DNA from: Lineus longissimus
Lineage: Eukaryota; Nemertea; Pilidiophora; Heteronemertea; Lineidae
Reading direction: 5' to 3'
DNA length: 64,000 nt
Assembly (NCBI RefSeq): GCF_910592395.1
Contig: NC_088318.1
Location: forward strand, 10,170,349 to 10,234,348
The position numbers and the translations under genes are program-made. Shown here one piece after another: positions 33,061 to 44,334 of this stretch (within the stretch, counting starts at the first letter, position 1; each line of letters begins with the position of its first letter). Under the pieces are notes generated by a model. That model worked only from the letters and a program-made list of their open reading frames with translations. It was not told the DNA's origin and ran no database searches.

Positions 33061-33543
33061 TGTAACATGAAGCGGTATTCATAGGGTTAATTTGTAAAAC
33101 GGATAGGGACTGGCCTTATCTTAATTCGGTAAGCTCTTCGCCTTTGTTTCGCACCTTTCCTTAAGTAATCTCATTGGTCAAAAGTTCGAGAGTTAGAGTC
33201 ACGCGTTCGGAGTCTAATAAACAAAGTTTCGTAAATCAGGTCTTAAAGGGATAGCTAGTTAGTTTCTCCCGTAAAAATATTGTTAAGCGTCCCGGTCGTT
33301 GTCACCTGGTACGGGGCTGTCCAATCACGGCTTTGCGCTGGTAAATGTCTACAAGAGGGAGGCACCTGACATCCTGAATACTTAAGCGGTTGGTGCGACA
33401 GACTCTCTCTCTCTGGTGCCAACCACCTCTGAACTAGGACTGGGGGCGTGATCTGCCGTTATGGATTACAAACTGATTGTGATTGTAAGTACGAATAAAC
33501 TATACTAATTAATACTCTTGTCTTCCGGCTTCATCTTCTACCA
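33061..33543 (+). mobile_element. LTR of the plus-strand element (3' LTR)
   Basis: It starts TGTAACATGAAG right after the poly-G tract and ends near CTACCA. It has a TATA-like TACTTAAG at 33379-33386 and AATAAA at 33494-33499. It is related to the inverted LTR at 16027-16561 but clearly diverged, so they are members of one family rather than the two ends of one element. Confidence 0.7.
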
Positions 33544-36500
33544 GTAGTTAGCTTCCTTGGTCTCTTTGCAAGTTCAGCCGGTCTGCGGCAGCAGGTCTTC
33601 TGGATACCCCGTATCCAGGGACTTTGTGTACACAGCAACTGATCGAATCTGCATCAATGAGCATATAAAAGTCTCAATTAGCCAGGAAGAATAATAGAAA
33701 TTCATAATTTTGGTGTTTCTTAATTTTTCTAATTCATTTCATTTCCTGATCTCCACTCTGGTCTCACATGTGCTCCCAAAGTAAATTAGTAAACTAGTAA
33801 CACTTTTACAAGGGATATATTTAGTGCTAAACCTAACATGAACCAGTGCCCTTACTGTGTATAGTCCCCCTTTAAAGAAATGGATAGTTATTTGGCCTGC
33901 AGCCTAAATTTTGAAATGTTTGTTGCAGTTAAAATTCAGAGTCGCATCCTTGCCCTCAAGAGGGTTTTGGAGTCATTCACAATTGGCGGACACAGACTTT
34001 GTCCGACCCACTCTTTTCCTGAAGTCGACATCTGAAGACATACTGCAGAATATCGTAAATACAGGAGGTCAACTTGATGATATACTTGACTTAAGTATGT
34101 CCCAACCCTGTAAGGAAAGGGACCTAAATTGTCCAACTCGGCATCAATCATCTGCTTATATACCTAGATGTTTCCTTAATTGAAAATTTGACACAGATGT
34201 ATTAGATTGTCTTCGTAAATCTAGAAAGAAATGTTTTAGATTAAACATAATTTTCTGGGGTTGGTGATTAAAACAACCACTAGATATTTAAATTGTTCAT
34301 CAGTCTCACTGCCATGTATGAGGGTTCAACTCCCTCACAAGGTAGATAAATCATTCAGAGATGCCGGTGCAAAGTTGGTAAATTGCCTTGTGGCCCCGCA
34401 TGGCAGTGAGACTGATAAATTCCTAAGTACCAAAGTATTGAGTATGGTAAGGGTAATTTGGCAACTAATAGCAAGTCCAATATGTGTTGGCATTTGTTGA
34501 ATATGGACTGTTCAAGGTCCCTCTGCTCCGTCAATGAGTGAGCACTGTGGCCTCTGCAACTTCATCCTCTTATTACAGTGTTCTGTTTGAAAGGGAGTGT
34601 AATTGTCAAAGAAAAGACCTTTTCGAATGTCAAAGCTTACCTTGATTTGTAGTTGTAGCAGTTAAACTGAAATCAAAGAGGAATATTACTAAGTTGTAAT
34701 TTACTCTTCAATTCTTAAAAATTTTAACACCCTCCATGCGATTCACTGGAGACTGTCATAGTAACATTAGGAATTTCATTTGTCTCGAAGGATTATAGAC
34801 TTTGATATAGAGAACACCATATGGTTGATAAGCATATCATTATATCATTCAAGACACCAAAGCAAATTATTACTAGTGATGTTGCTAATTGAAGTTACTC
34901 AGCCACCGGTGCAAATCAAGTTCCCGTCAATCCGGATATTCTGGAAGTTATTAAGGTTCCTGCAATCAGGCTTCTGGTCATGGTTGTGACAGTGTCTAGA
35001 ATGGTCTTGGCAAGTGTCCCTGGTAGTCCTATGGCTGGTATAAAAATGTATCTGACCATCTTGGCTGTTTGAGTAGCCTATTATTTGATAGTGGTGCAGG
35101 GACCAGTGTCATATTGTTCAAGGAGTCCGTGACTGCCACATTGTGAAAATGTCTTTGTCATCTTTTTAGAGTGGGACTGGAGCTGATGCCGTCTTGACAC
35201 AAACATGACAGTGAACAAGATGAAGCTGGAGTGTAGCTCCATCAGCATGGAGGAGTACCAATGAATTGATGCCATAGTCCTTTCCCAGCCAACTGACGAG
35301 GGATAGGCTTAGTTGCCACTACCAGACTATCATGGACATGGGGCACTCTGCCTCAATAGGCATAACACCATGCCAGAGACTTAAAACAGCCAAATATATT
35401 ACTATTGCGTGAATTCTCATGTGTCTCACGTCCCGGGACATTTGTCCCGAATGGTCAGCAGTAAAGAACATGCAGCAGAAGAGCCCACCAATGGTTTCCA
35501 TGCACTGTTCTGACTCTGTCCCAATGGTTGTGACGGTGTCCCCTGTTATATTTCGGTACTTTAGAGGCACTGTCAGTGCTTCAGTGACTGTTTCACTGCA
35601 TGTTTATCATGCCTTGGATTCTCAATGACTGTGACTGTGTGATGAACCTAAGTCGGTGAGACATGCCTGTCCTTGTGTACATGTACATTCTTTCGGGATG
35701 TTCAGAGTCCATGGTTGTGACAATGTCTCACATATTCAGAATTCCTCAAGCGGAACTGCAGGTGGATTGGCCTTCAGACACTAGCTACCTGCACAGTATT
35801 TATGCCATTATCATCAGAAACGGTAGGGGCCAATTTGGTTAATTACATGACTTTGCATCCGCCTGTAACATGCACATCTAACTGTCAAGTTCTGTCAGAG
35901 TAGGGGTATACCAAATAAATGAAATAAAATTAATTGCCATTTGAGCCATTTCCAATCCACGTGCGTACGGTCTGACTCAAATGCCTGTCGTCTTACCGGT
36001 ACAGGCTACACTGCGGGGGGGGGGGGGCGAGAGAGGTATACGTGGGTTGATTTCGACCGGAATTACCAGATAATTGCCAGTGGCAGTTGGAGTTAAAGAC
36101 CCCGGGGCCCAGGGACACGCGGGGGGACGCCCGTCGCCCGGGGAGACATGTCACATGGCAGCAGCCTATCCGATCCTACCAGTATATTGATCGAATCTGA
36201 GATAAACGCCAGTGATGAGGTCCAGATTCGCTGGCTAGTAGGCTAATGGGCTACAGTTAGCATTGTGATCCAAGTTCGAATCATCACAATCACGACAGAA
36301 GACCACGCCACAACGGCACAACCACATGTGTAGATGTACAGCGCGCCGGCATGCATGGCGGAGGACAAATCAACCCGCTCACACAAATGGCTCAAAACGT
36401 TCAAAATGTCATATTTTTGCACATTGTTTTTGTAGGATACTCACATTTTGTATTTCTAGCTTGAAATATCGTAAAATAAGTATTTTTTCACAACATAACG

Positions 36501-36820
36501 AAAGGAAAGTGCAGACGAAATATTTGAGCAGACGATTGAAAGTGGGGTTGAGATAAAACACGGACTCGGTGGCACTCGGTGGCAAAGCGAGCAGCTACTG
36601 TGCGGTCAGTCACAGTCAGAGTTCATTAAAACTGCAATAATATGGCCAATATTAGGGCGACAGAAAACAGAACTTTTGGAAGGATGTGGCCTATCCGAAT
36701 AATCTCAATTGATATTACTTACAAATCAGATGATTTTCTGCGAGATGAAAAATGAGACAACCTGCCGGCCTGACATCTACGGTGGCCAATAGAGGACATG
36801 CGTTTATTTTCAATATATTA
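33544..36820. other. non-coding or unassigned stretch
   Basis: No clear gene. A frame at about 33,930-34,110 follows a TTGTTGCAG acceptor-like site and ends at AAGTATG, so a lone exon is possible, but two frames are equally open there. A pair of 18-bp inverted arms (ATCAGTCTCACTGCCATG at ~34,299 and its complement at ~34,399) encloses a tRNA T-arm-like hairpin. 35,000-35,720 holds loosely repeated GTTGTGAC(A/G)GTGTC words. A 12-nt G run is at ~36,015. Confidence 0.4.
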
Positions 36821-36827
36821 GAATATT

Positions 36828-37662
36828 TTTCTTTTTACAATGCGATTTTTTTCTCTCGAATTGCAACCGCCGTCGGATTTATTTCTCACCGCCGAAAAAA
36901 TAATTCCCACCGCCGGGTTGAAAATAATAATTCCCACCACCGCGGTGGAAAATAATACCCACCGCGGTGGAAAATAATACCCACCGCGGTGGAAATGATA
37001 CTCACCGCGGTGGGAAATAATATCACATCCACCGCGGTGGAAAATAATATCCACCGCGGTGAGAAATGTTTACAACCACGATTGTGGCTGGACTAGTATC
37101 AGGTCAAGGAGAGTAACGACATAAGAAAGATCGAAGCGGGAGCTAATTCGTTATTGACATTGCAAGGATGAAGACAATTTTTCTTTTTACAATGCGATTT
37201 TTTTCTCTCGAATTGCAACCGCCGTCGGATTTATTTCTCACCGCCGAAAAAATAATTCCCACCGCCGGGTTGAAAATAATAATTCCCACCACCGCGGTGG
37301 AAAATAATACCCACCGCGGTGGAAAATAATACCCACCGCGGTGGGAAATAACATCCACCGCGGTGAAAATAACATCCACCGCGGTGGAAAATAACATCCA
37401 CCGCGGTGGAAAATAATACCCACCGCGGTGGAAATGATACTCACCGCGGTGGGAAATGATATCCACCGCGGTGAAAATAACATCCACCGCGGTGGAAAAT
37501 AACATCCACCGCGGTGGAAAATAATATCCACCGCGGTGAGAAATGTTTACAACCACGATTGTGGCTGGACTAGTATCAGGTCAAGGAGAGTAACGACATA
37601 AGAAAGATCGGAGCGGGAGCTAATTCGTTATTGACATCGCAAGGGTGAAGACAATTGAAGAG
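36828..37662. repeat. duplicated segment carrying arrays of the palindrome CCACCGCGGTGG
   Basis: A segment starting CTTTTTACAATGCG is present twice, at 36831 and 37183 (offset 352 bp), the second longer because its array has expanded. The arrays hold 6 (about 36,937-37,060) and 12 (about 37,288-37,540) copies of (C/T)CACCGCGGTG(G/A), a 12-bp perfect palindrome in its full form, spaced by 8-10-bp AT-rich linkers (AAAATAATA(T/C)). Both are followed by the same flank (GAGAAATGTTTACAACCACG...). Frames through the array read as repeated HRGG / PPRW peptides and are not genes. Confidence 0.9.
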
Positions 37663-38080
37663 GTAGGTCATTGACATTGTATTATTCGGCTCTTTGTAAT
37701 GATAGGACCTGCTTTGATTTAGTAGCTTGTGGCAGTAGACCTCACGACGGGCAGTTTTGGCCAAAAACAGATGTGCATATGTCTTCTGGTGATAGAGTTT
37801 CTTATTTAATGTTTAAATTGCCCTGTTGGCTGTAAGGGGGACCATTAGCGGCATTTTGAGACCCTAACCATTCAATCCTCCAAAAACTGCGACCGACAGG
37901 TAGGGGTGGAAAAGTGGCAATTTCATTCAAAAATTGAGGAAATCCAAGTTAGAGTTATTTTTAAATAATCCGTCCTTGATATTACCAAGTATAGACTAAA
38001 TATAACGCGATCGAGGCGAATCGCAATGTATGCCCCCGGTCCGTGGGCATCAGTGTCCACAGGCCTGTCACTAAACTGGT
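37663..38080. other. non-coding spacer
   Basis: No gene or repeat recognised beyond the end of the palindrome block. Confidence 0.5.
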
Positions 38081-38790
38081 TTTGAAGTTATGTGTTGTAA
38101 AGGAATGATGGCCTCTCGCTGGCCATATTGAATTTCGGAGCGCGACCAAAATCGATAGGGAACCTCCCCCTATCCACCCTATTAAACCATAGAATTTAGA
38201 GATCAATCGGGATACCTGTTCTTGAGTTATAATCCGGAATGGGAAATCAAAGATGGCCTATAGGTGGCCATATTGAATTTCGGAGCGCGACCAAAATCGA
38301 TAGGGACCCTTGCCCCATCCACCCCAATTCACTTAAGAAATTACAGATCAATCTGGCCACCGGTTCTTGAGTCCGGAATAGGTTGCGGCAGCGGACAGGG
38401 AAATCAGCTGAAAACATAATGCCCCACCTCAACTTCGTTGAGCTTGGGCATAATGATGATGATGATGATGAAATGCATTTTGCATATTGGCGATTACGCG
38501 GCATGAAATCCAAATGTGGAGAAAGGTCTTTGGTTTCCACAACAGCAGCTGGCAAGCCCATTTTTGATTAATTCATGATTAATACATAACAAGATGGTGG
38601 CCTGGAGGCCATATTGGATATCAGGTGGGGCCAGAATATTATACAGCACCTCCCTTACCATAGGCGATCATACCACAGAAATATCAGCTCCCGTGCCGTA
38701 CAAGTGCTTCTGGAGTTATAGGTCGGAATGCTAAAAATCCAAGATGCCAATTGACGGCCATCTTGGATTTCGGATTGCGCCCAAAATCGT
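38080..38790. repeat. degenerate ~150-bp monomer repeat, cluster 1
   Basis: About four monomers share the order (A)AGATGGCC...GGTGGCCATATTG-ATTTCGG, a C-rich run (CTCCCCC-TATCCACCC), a TTAAACCATAGAA-like part, and GTTCTTGAGTTATA-TCCGGAATG. The first two are nearest each other. The same family forms cluster 2 at 47.3-48.05 kb. There is no coding potential; one monomer is interrupted by a (GAT)n run near 38,455. Confidence 0.7.
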
Positions 38791-38799
38791 TATTCTATT

Positions 38800-39060
38800 C
38801 TAATGGCTATCATTACTCTTGGCTGGGTATTGCTTGATTTTTGTCACAAAATACATGCGTCAAATAGTGTAACTCGTTTAGTAGCGATTATTAGGCTATT
38901 CTAGAAATAGCTACAAAATTTGAAACATCAGGTGAGTTTACCATGTGTTTTTTCATCAACATTTCAGTCACATACATGTGATATGTGTACTGTACATGCA
39001 CTATTATAGTAGTAGGCCTACACTACAGTTAATACATGTACAATATTTATAAGGAAGTGA
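38800..39060. other. non-coding spacer
   Basis: AT-rich sequence with TACATGTA and TAGGCCTAC words; no gene. Confidence 0.4.
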
Positions 39061-39998
39061 CTATTTGGCAAGCCCGGCTTACCAAACAGCGATATTTTTT
39101 TGTCCTGAATGGAGAGCCGAACTCATTAATATTTATAAATGCCCAAGGGCTCATTAATATGGCCAGAGTCCTCTATTAAAACATAGAGAGACCACATTTT
39201 CTTAAATATATTATCAAAAAGCATATTTCTGTGATGGCCTGACTCTGTAGATTAAGAATCAACCACAGATTGAGAATTAATTCCACTTTGGTCCATCCCA
39301 GCCATGTATTTACCACAACTTGACATTTTGATAAGCTCTATGTGACTCACTTCCGGTCGTGGATGAATACATGTCTCTGCCCATATTCATAAGTTAGTAA
39401 TGCGCTGGAGAAGCTCAAGTAAGTGAGGCTGGAAAGGGAGAAGGGAAAAAATGGCAGAGCCCTCGCCACCTTTGCCGATTTCGTCAGTAGAAAAGTTGCA
39501 CGTGGGGGCTTCGTATGGCTCTTTTGAAGATTTGGTGAAAGCTCTTGATGAATATCAAGAGACAAGCTTCACTGTTTTCGAAAGAAAAAGCTCGAGGACC
39601 ACTCAGGCCGCCAACGCTCGCCGCAAAACCGACGAGGACAGATATGACCCGAGGCTGAAATATGCTTATGTACGTTGGTGCTGCAAACATGGTGGGAACC
39701 ACAAAACTTCAATGATCGAACGTACGCACTCGGCAACCGAGTGTCATTGCCGTCATTTCGCTTCAGAGGAATTTGGTTACTCTAAAGGAAAAACCACTGT
39801 AACAGACCATTTTCAGATCAATACGCCATTATGCATATTCATGAGTAGGCATGGTTTATTCATCGGCTTGCCAAAGAGGAAAGAAATTTTGCTCTGTTTG
39901 GCAAGCCCGGCTGGCCGAACAGGGTGGCTTTTTAGTGCTGTTTGGCAAGCGGCTCTCCAAAAAAGATGCCTGTTCGGCGAGCGGCTTGCCAAATAGAC
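39061..39998. mobile_element. ~0.94-kb element with imperfect inverted ends, containing a FAR1-like ORF
   Basis: The left end CTATTTGGCAAGCCCGGCTT (39061) and the reverse complement of the right end (GCGGCTTGCCAAATAG, ~39,983-39,998) agree over ~28 bp with several mismatches. Further copies of the end motif lie at ~39,870, 39,898 and 39,943. The enclosed plus-strand frame from 39451 is the only coding feature. Confidence 0.5.
39451..39820 (+). CDS. FAR1/ZSWIM3-like N-terminal DNA-binding domain, partial
   Basis: ATG at 39451; an acidic-hydrophobic start is followed by a pattern typical of the FAR1-like N-terminus of ZSWIM1/3 and MULE-type transposase proteins: GSFEDLVKALDEYQ, FTVFERKSSRT, then LKYAYVRWCCKHGG with the paired Cys and the following His. 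The frame then loses resemblance and runs into the end repeats of the surrounding element. The zinc-finger end and any transposase core are absent, so this is a fragment, or the first exon of something I cannot follow. Confidence 0.5.
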
Positions 39999-39999
39999 C

Positions 40000-40480
40000 C
40001 AGCCTATGTAGGCCTATAATAATGCACAGCCAAGGTATTGCTAATGCTACCATATATTATACTGTAGAATTATGGCTACATGTATGGTAGCAAAAACAGA
40101 TAAAGACCATCCCAGCCCAGTGCCAGTGCAGTGGTTTCAATTATTTTTTCGACAATATAGGTTAATAGGGTGGCTACTTCCAAAGTAGGCTGGTAAAATG
40201 CCAAGGTACAGAAATGTAGGGTGGGTCACCCTAACAAAAGCCATGTCATGCTTGTGGAGAACACTGGGAGTGGTACTACATTTTTGGTCTTTCACTATTT
40301 TTGATGGTAGTCATATTTATTTTCTACATTGTAAACTCCAACTCTGACGGCATGTTGTACAGCACAGTGTAAAAACGTAATCAAGAATAATGCAGACTAT
40401 ACAGGCTAAAGTTTTGTTGTTGTATTTTCTTATATATTTAAGGGCTATACATAACAAGAACAATAACTTTTTTTCCATTT
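40000..40480. other. non-coding spacer
   Basis: No MADF N-terminal exon could be found here, although the exon at 40484 needs one. Confidence 0.4.
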
Positions 40481-40483
40481 CAG

Positions 40484-42173
40484 TTGATGAAGTAAACAAA
40501 AAGATGAAGTCACTTCAGGCCCAGCACAACCGAGAAAAAAATAAGAAGATGGCATCAATGAGCAGTGGAGCCGGCACTGAGGATGTAACCAAAGTCAACT
40601 GGGTTCACTATGACCAAATGTATTTTTTAGAGGAAATTGCTGGAAAGCGAACAGCAACAAGGTCGAATCTGACAAGTCAGTCACAGGTTAGCCTATTTCC
40701 ATTCAACTCCAGTTTCCAGCATTTTGTCCTGCCAAGGGACTGCACCAGCTTCCAAATTGAAGTGGTCACACAAGACATCTCTGATTCTTTTCCCTATGTC
40801 TAACTGCCTCCCCCGCATGTTGCCTGTAATATCAGTTAGTCCTTTTGGTTCTGGTTCCTTTGCGACAGCTCCAGGTGCCAGTTGTTCTGGCCTCCAGCTA
40901 CCGTCAGTGAAATCTCCGGCATTAGTGTCTTCATGATCAAAGCTTCCTCTTGGGGTGTACAAACGGCGACAACTCGGTTTCGCTCGAAGAAAATTGTGAA
41001 GCGTGACACATGCCAAGACCATGCTCTCCACTTTTTTTGCCTCAGGTGCTATCGGTTTCATGAAAACTCTGAAACGATTGGCCAGTATGCCAAAAGCATT
41101 CTCAGAAATGCGTCTGGCCCTGCTGAGTCGATAGTTAAAAATCCTCGGCTGCTTCGTTAGAGGGCATTTCTTTTATGGCTTCATCATACCATTATTCAAA
41201 GGGAAGGCATCGTCTCCTACAAACACATATGGCACCAGTTTGTCTGTTCCAGGAAGTTGGCACTTCGATGTAATGTTAAGTTCTCCCGTTTCTAAGGCTT
41301 TTGCAAGCGTTGAGGTCTTGTACACACCCCCATCTGAAGCTCGACCATTTTGTCCAACATCTACATATGTGAACTTGTAATCAGCATCAACCAGGGCTAG
41401 GAGTACAATGCTATATGTCCCTTTATAATTAAAGTAATACGACCCACTGTTGGCTGGGGCCTGTATTACAATATGCTTCCCATCAATGGCGCCAATGCAA
41501 TTGAAGAACTGCCATCGTGTCTCGAACTCATTTGCTTTCTCTTCCCATTCTTCTGCTGATTGAGGTACCTGAAATGATATATAGAAAATGTTTTTTATTT
41601 TAGGCTTATGAGGCAGAGGAAACTGAGGTAGTGGACGATCTTGCTGATGGATTTGTAGAGGGGAATGATGAAGATGATGATGAAGAGCTGCCAGAAATTC
41701 GACGTTCCATAAAGAAACCTAAGAAAGGCAAAAGAATGAGTAAGAAGCGACGACTAGAAGGAAGTGAAAATAACCTCCTTCACAGAGCCACGAAGGCTCT
41801 AGAAAGAGCTACAATTCCTGAGGTCTAGGTGGAAAAGACACAATGTGCCGATGACATCTTTGGACAATATCTATCTTCAGAATTAAAAACCATTTCTGAT
41901 GCAAGATTGAAGAAATTTGTGAAACACAAAATTCAAACAGTAATTTTTGAGTGTACCATGCCCATGCAAATGCTGCTCTCGCACCCTCCTGCTAGAAGCG
42001 TGGCTCAAAGTGTCCCAACAATAAGACCATTTGAGCCACCTGGCAGGAGGACGGAGATGTTTCGTACTCCCTCTCCTTTTCAAGGAGGCCAATCCCCCTC
42101 TCCGTCTCCTTCTCCGTCTGCCTCTCCATCACCCTCGTTATCTGACTCACAAATGATTTATATGTCGCTGTAA
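40484..42173 (+). pseudogene. MADF-BESS protein of a PIF/Harbinger transposon, one in-frame stop
   Basis: Exon 40484-40686 begins after TTCCATTTCAG and ends at CAG|GTTAGC. It encodes the end of a MADF (Myb/SANT-like) DNA-binding domain (KKMKSLQAQHNRE, WVHYDQMYFLEEI). Exon 41604-42173 begins after TTTTAG in the matching phase, has an acidic run (EGNDEDDDEEL), a basic run (KKPKKGKRMSKKRR) and a BESS-like helix (DDIFGQYLSSELKTI...KKFVKHKIQ), then a Ser/Pro tail and a stop. A single TAG at 41826-41828 splits the second exon while both sides stay in one frame. The N-terminal half of MADF is missing upstream. In Harbinger elements this protein helps the transposase enter the nucleus and bind the ends. 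Confidence 0.65.
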
Positions 42174-42180
42174 ATCTCAG

Positions 42181-42340
42181 AGAGGTAAGCTTTTGCCTTG
42201 GCGAGGCGTCCGTCGTCGCCGCCGTCCGTTAGACCTATTGAGTTGAATGTTGTTGTACATATGTACCCTTATATAAGTTTCGGTCCAATTCTCGGTTTTA
42301 AGAAATCTAAAAAGTGTGAATCTCGATTACAAACGTAGAA
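42181..42340 (+). repeat. degraded copy of the CGTCCGTC repeat family
   Basis: AGGTAAGCTTTTGCC..., CGTCCGTCGTCGCCGCCGTCCG and GTACATATGTACCC follow the order of the ~1.14-kb elements but cover only their first ~150 bp. Confidence 0.6.
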
Positions 42341-42439
42341 TGCCAAACATGGTCAGTGTTAGGTTGACATATAATATTTTATAGCAGCAGAAAAATAAAC
42401 TTTAGTTTGTATATCCATGCTATTTGTTTTCTTCACTGG

Positions 42440-42548
42440 GCATCCTGAGGAAATCAGGGCATTCTCGGACAGACAGTACTAAGCATTCATTAGCCCAAGA
42501 GGTGTGGGAATAGGATTGTAAGAAGAACACCTGATTTCCTCAGGATGC
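42440..42548. repeat. 109-bp hairpin-capable segment with 19-bp perfect arms
   Basis: GCATCCTGAGGAAATCAGG (42440-42458) is exactly inverted at 42530-42548. Related words recur at ~42,612 and ~42,657, near 49,240 and 59,903. It may be a tiny MITE family. Confidence 0.65.
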
Positions 42549-43189
42549 ATTTGGGTAACTTACCATTTACTTTATTTGCAGTCCCACTGCGTCTCTCATA
42601 AAATCATCTTTAGGAAATCAGGGATGCTTACTGCACTCCCCTCCGTCGGTGATGAGATTTCCTCAGGATGACCTGTATGGAAACCGTGTATCAATCATAA
42701 TTTGATCAGGGAATTTACCTTGAGGTACTCATCCACAAGTACTTGAAATATCGCCTCGCAAACCTCTGGAACAATTGCTGATATAGTTGACTTCGGTATC
42801 CAGTACAAATACTGGAGACTTGTGAATGAATCACCTGAAAAGAGAATTTTTATGTCCCTTCACTTTTGATTTTGGGAGAATGCAGATTGGCTACAAGAGT
42901 TAGCTCAAAAATAGTACAATTTTATAACAATGATCAGTGGAACATAAGATAAATTCTGAACTTCGGAAATAGTTTATTCTTCCAAGTTTTGAATCACTCA
43001 CCTGATGCAAGGAACCGTAGCGTTAAGGCCAGCCTTTCGGCAGCCGGAATGGAGTCCCTCAGATGGGCGTCTTGCTTAGTTATGAGAGGCCCAACTTTGT
43101 GTAGGAGCTCCTCAAATGCTGGTTCATCCATCCTGAGGAAATTCTTGTATGAGGGCTTGTCCACCAATCTTAATTCCTTCAGGAGAACA

Positions 43190-43765
43190 GCTGGTCTCTC
43201 ATATATATCCATGGTCTTGTCCACACACTTTTCTCATCTTTACGTCTTCTTCGCCATCTTTCAATCAGGATACATAAAATGGCAGAGCCACCGACAATAC
43301 ATCTTCTTCTCTTGGAATATTCCATTGTTTATGAATTTCCCTCCAAAATATACCCTCCAAAATCATCATTTCGCGGAAACATTCGACAACAAGTTGCCTA
43401 ACATGTTGTCGAACTGTTTTCATGTGTATACAGGGCCAAATTTTTGTTGCCCAGGTGTGTTGCCGAGATGTTTCCGAAATGTTACACACTGACAACATTT
43501 TCGGAAACATCTCAACAAAAATTTGGCCCTGTATACACATGACAACATTCGACAACATGTTGGGCAACTTGTTATCGGATGTTTCTGAGAAAATGAGGTT
43601 TTGGGACGGAAATTCATAAACAATGGAAGATTCCAAGAGAAGAAGATGTATTGTCGGGGGCTCTGTCATAATTTTACGTATCCTGATTGAAAGACGGCAA
43701 AGAAGACGTAAAGATGAGAAAAGAGTGTGGACAAGACCATGGATATATATGAGAGACCAGCATGG
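43190..43765. repeat. ~575-bp imperfect palindrome including the transposase 5' exon
   Basis: The left arm (about 43,190-43,350) and right arm (about 43,600-43,765) are inverted copies over ~160 bp with a few differences, and the ~250-bp centre is itself inverted around ~43,488 (CGACAACATGTTG, GGCCAAATTTTTGTTG). The left arm is the start of the minus-strand transposase and the right arm an inverted copy of it. The right arm keeps the fuller reading WTRPWIYMRDQHGAY. Confidence 0.8.
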
Positions 43766-43802
43766 GGCCTACCACTGTCTCCTGTCTACTGTCATCCCAT
43801 AA
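43650..43802 (+). pseudogene. inverted second fragment of the Harbinger transposase N-terminus
   Basis: The frame ERRQRRRKDEKRVWTRPWIYMRDQ in outline (given here in part: KRVWTRPWIYMRDQHGAYH) continues only to ~43,800, then stops. It matches the N-terminal region typical of DDE_4 transposases and the opposite-strand exon across the palindrome. Confidence 0.55.
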
Positions 43803-44334
43803 ACAGGCACAATGCAACTTTCCCATACTGCGATAAGTAGTTGTTCCACTTCACTCAATAACCATTCCTTGCTGGAGGCTGCTATTTTGACTACATTACA
43901 TGGCTTCAGGTAGATCATGTGATTTGTGGCCTATTTCTGATTGGATAAACCTCGACAACATCATTAGCATCTCAGCAACAAAATTGATTTTGTATTATTT
44001 CTACAACATTTGAGCAACATTTGGACAACATGTTATCGAATGTTTCCGAAATGTACACACTGCTTTCATTTTCGATAACATCGCACCTGGACAACATGTT
44101 TCCTAACATGTTACCCAAAATGTTGTCAGTGTGTACAGAGTTTAGACAAAGAATGCTCACCATCAGGCCATAGCACGGGAAATTAGATAATTAATTTTGT
44201 CTCTTAGACAAAATGCTTTGTATCTCCTTTGTCTTTAGGAGTTCAGAGCTGAATAAGGTATCATTTTGTTTGTCTTCTTAATATCTTTACAGTGAATCAA
44301 TAACATTTAGTATTTGAGTTCAGGAAACAGGCCT
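43803..44334. other. repeat-rich non-coding stretch
   Basis: Words around CAACATGTTG and ATGTTTCCGAAATGT (43,950-44,150) are related to the centre of the palindrome, so another copy of that repeat lies here. Confidence 0.45.

Larger units (their letters stand above)
40693..43224 (-). pseudogene. PIF/Harbinger (DDE_Tnp_4) transposase, three exons, one in-frame stop
   Basis: Exon 1 (43224-43002) has the family N-terminus (KNFLRMDEPAFEELLHKVGPL, SIPAAERLALTLRFLASG). Exon 2 (42834-42719) joins it in phase (LQYLYWIPKSTISAIVPEV). Exon 3 (41568-40693) has the catalytic core: D in GAIDGKHI, D in LVDADYKFTYVDVG, then a FVGDDAFPL segment and RARRISENAFGILANRF with its Glu, and the tail VESMVLACVTLHNFLRA. 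A TAA at 41173-41175 replaces one codon shortly before the last acidic residue. Exon 1 appears to have lost a few bases near its start compared with the second copy at 43.7 kb. It converges on the MADF-BESS gene, whose first exon it overlaps at 40693. Confidence 0.7.

Noticed and set aside
16027-33543. One complete retroelement bounded by the two LTRs.
   Set aside because: The LTRs are in opposite orientation and diverged, and RT is cut at ~31,905.
34290-34420. tRNA-like T-arm (GGGTTCAACTCCC) between 18-bp inverted arms.
   Set aside because: No acceptor, D or anticodon arm could be fitted; at best a SINE remnant.
36937-37540. Regular repeats and spacers resembling a CRISPR array.
   Set aside because: Linkers are near-identical AT strings, units are 12 bp, and the sequence is animal nuclear DNA.
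37143-37556. 137-residue minus-strand frame with HRGG/PPRW repeats.
   Set aside because: It is the translation of the palindrome array, in all phases similarly open; no start context or splice support.
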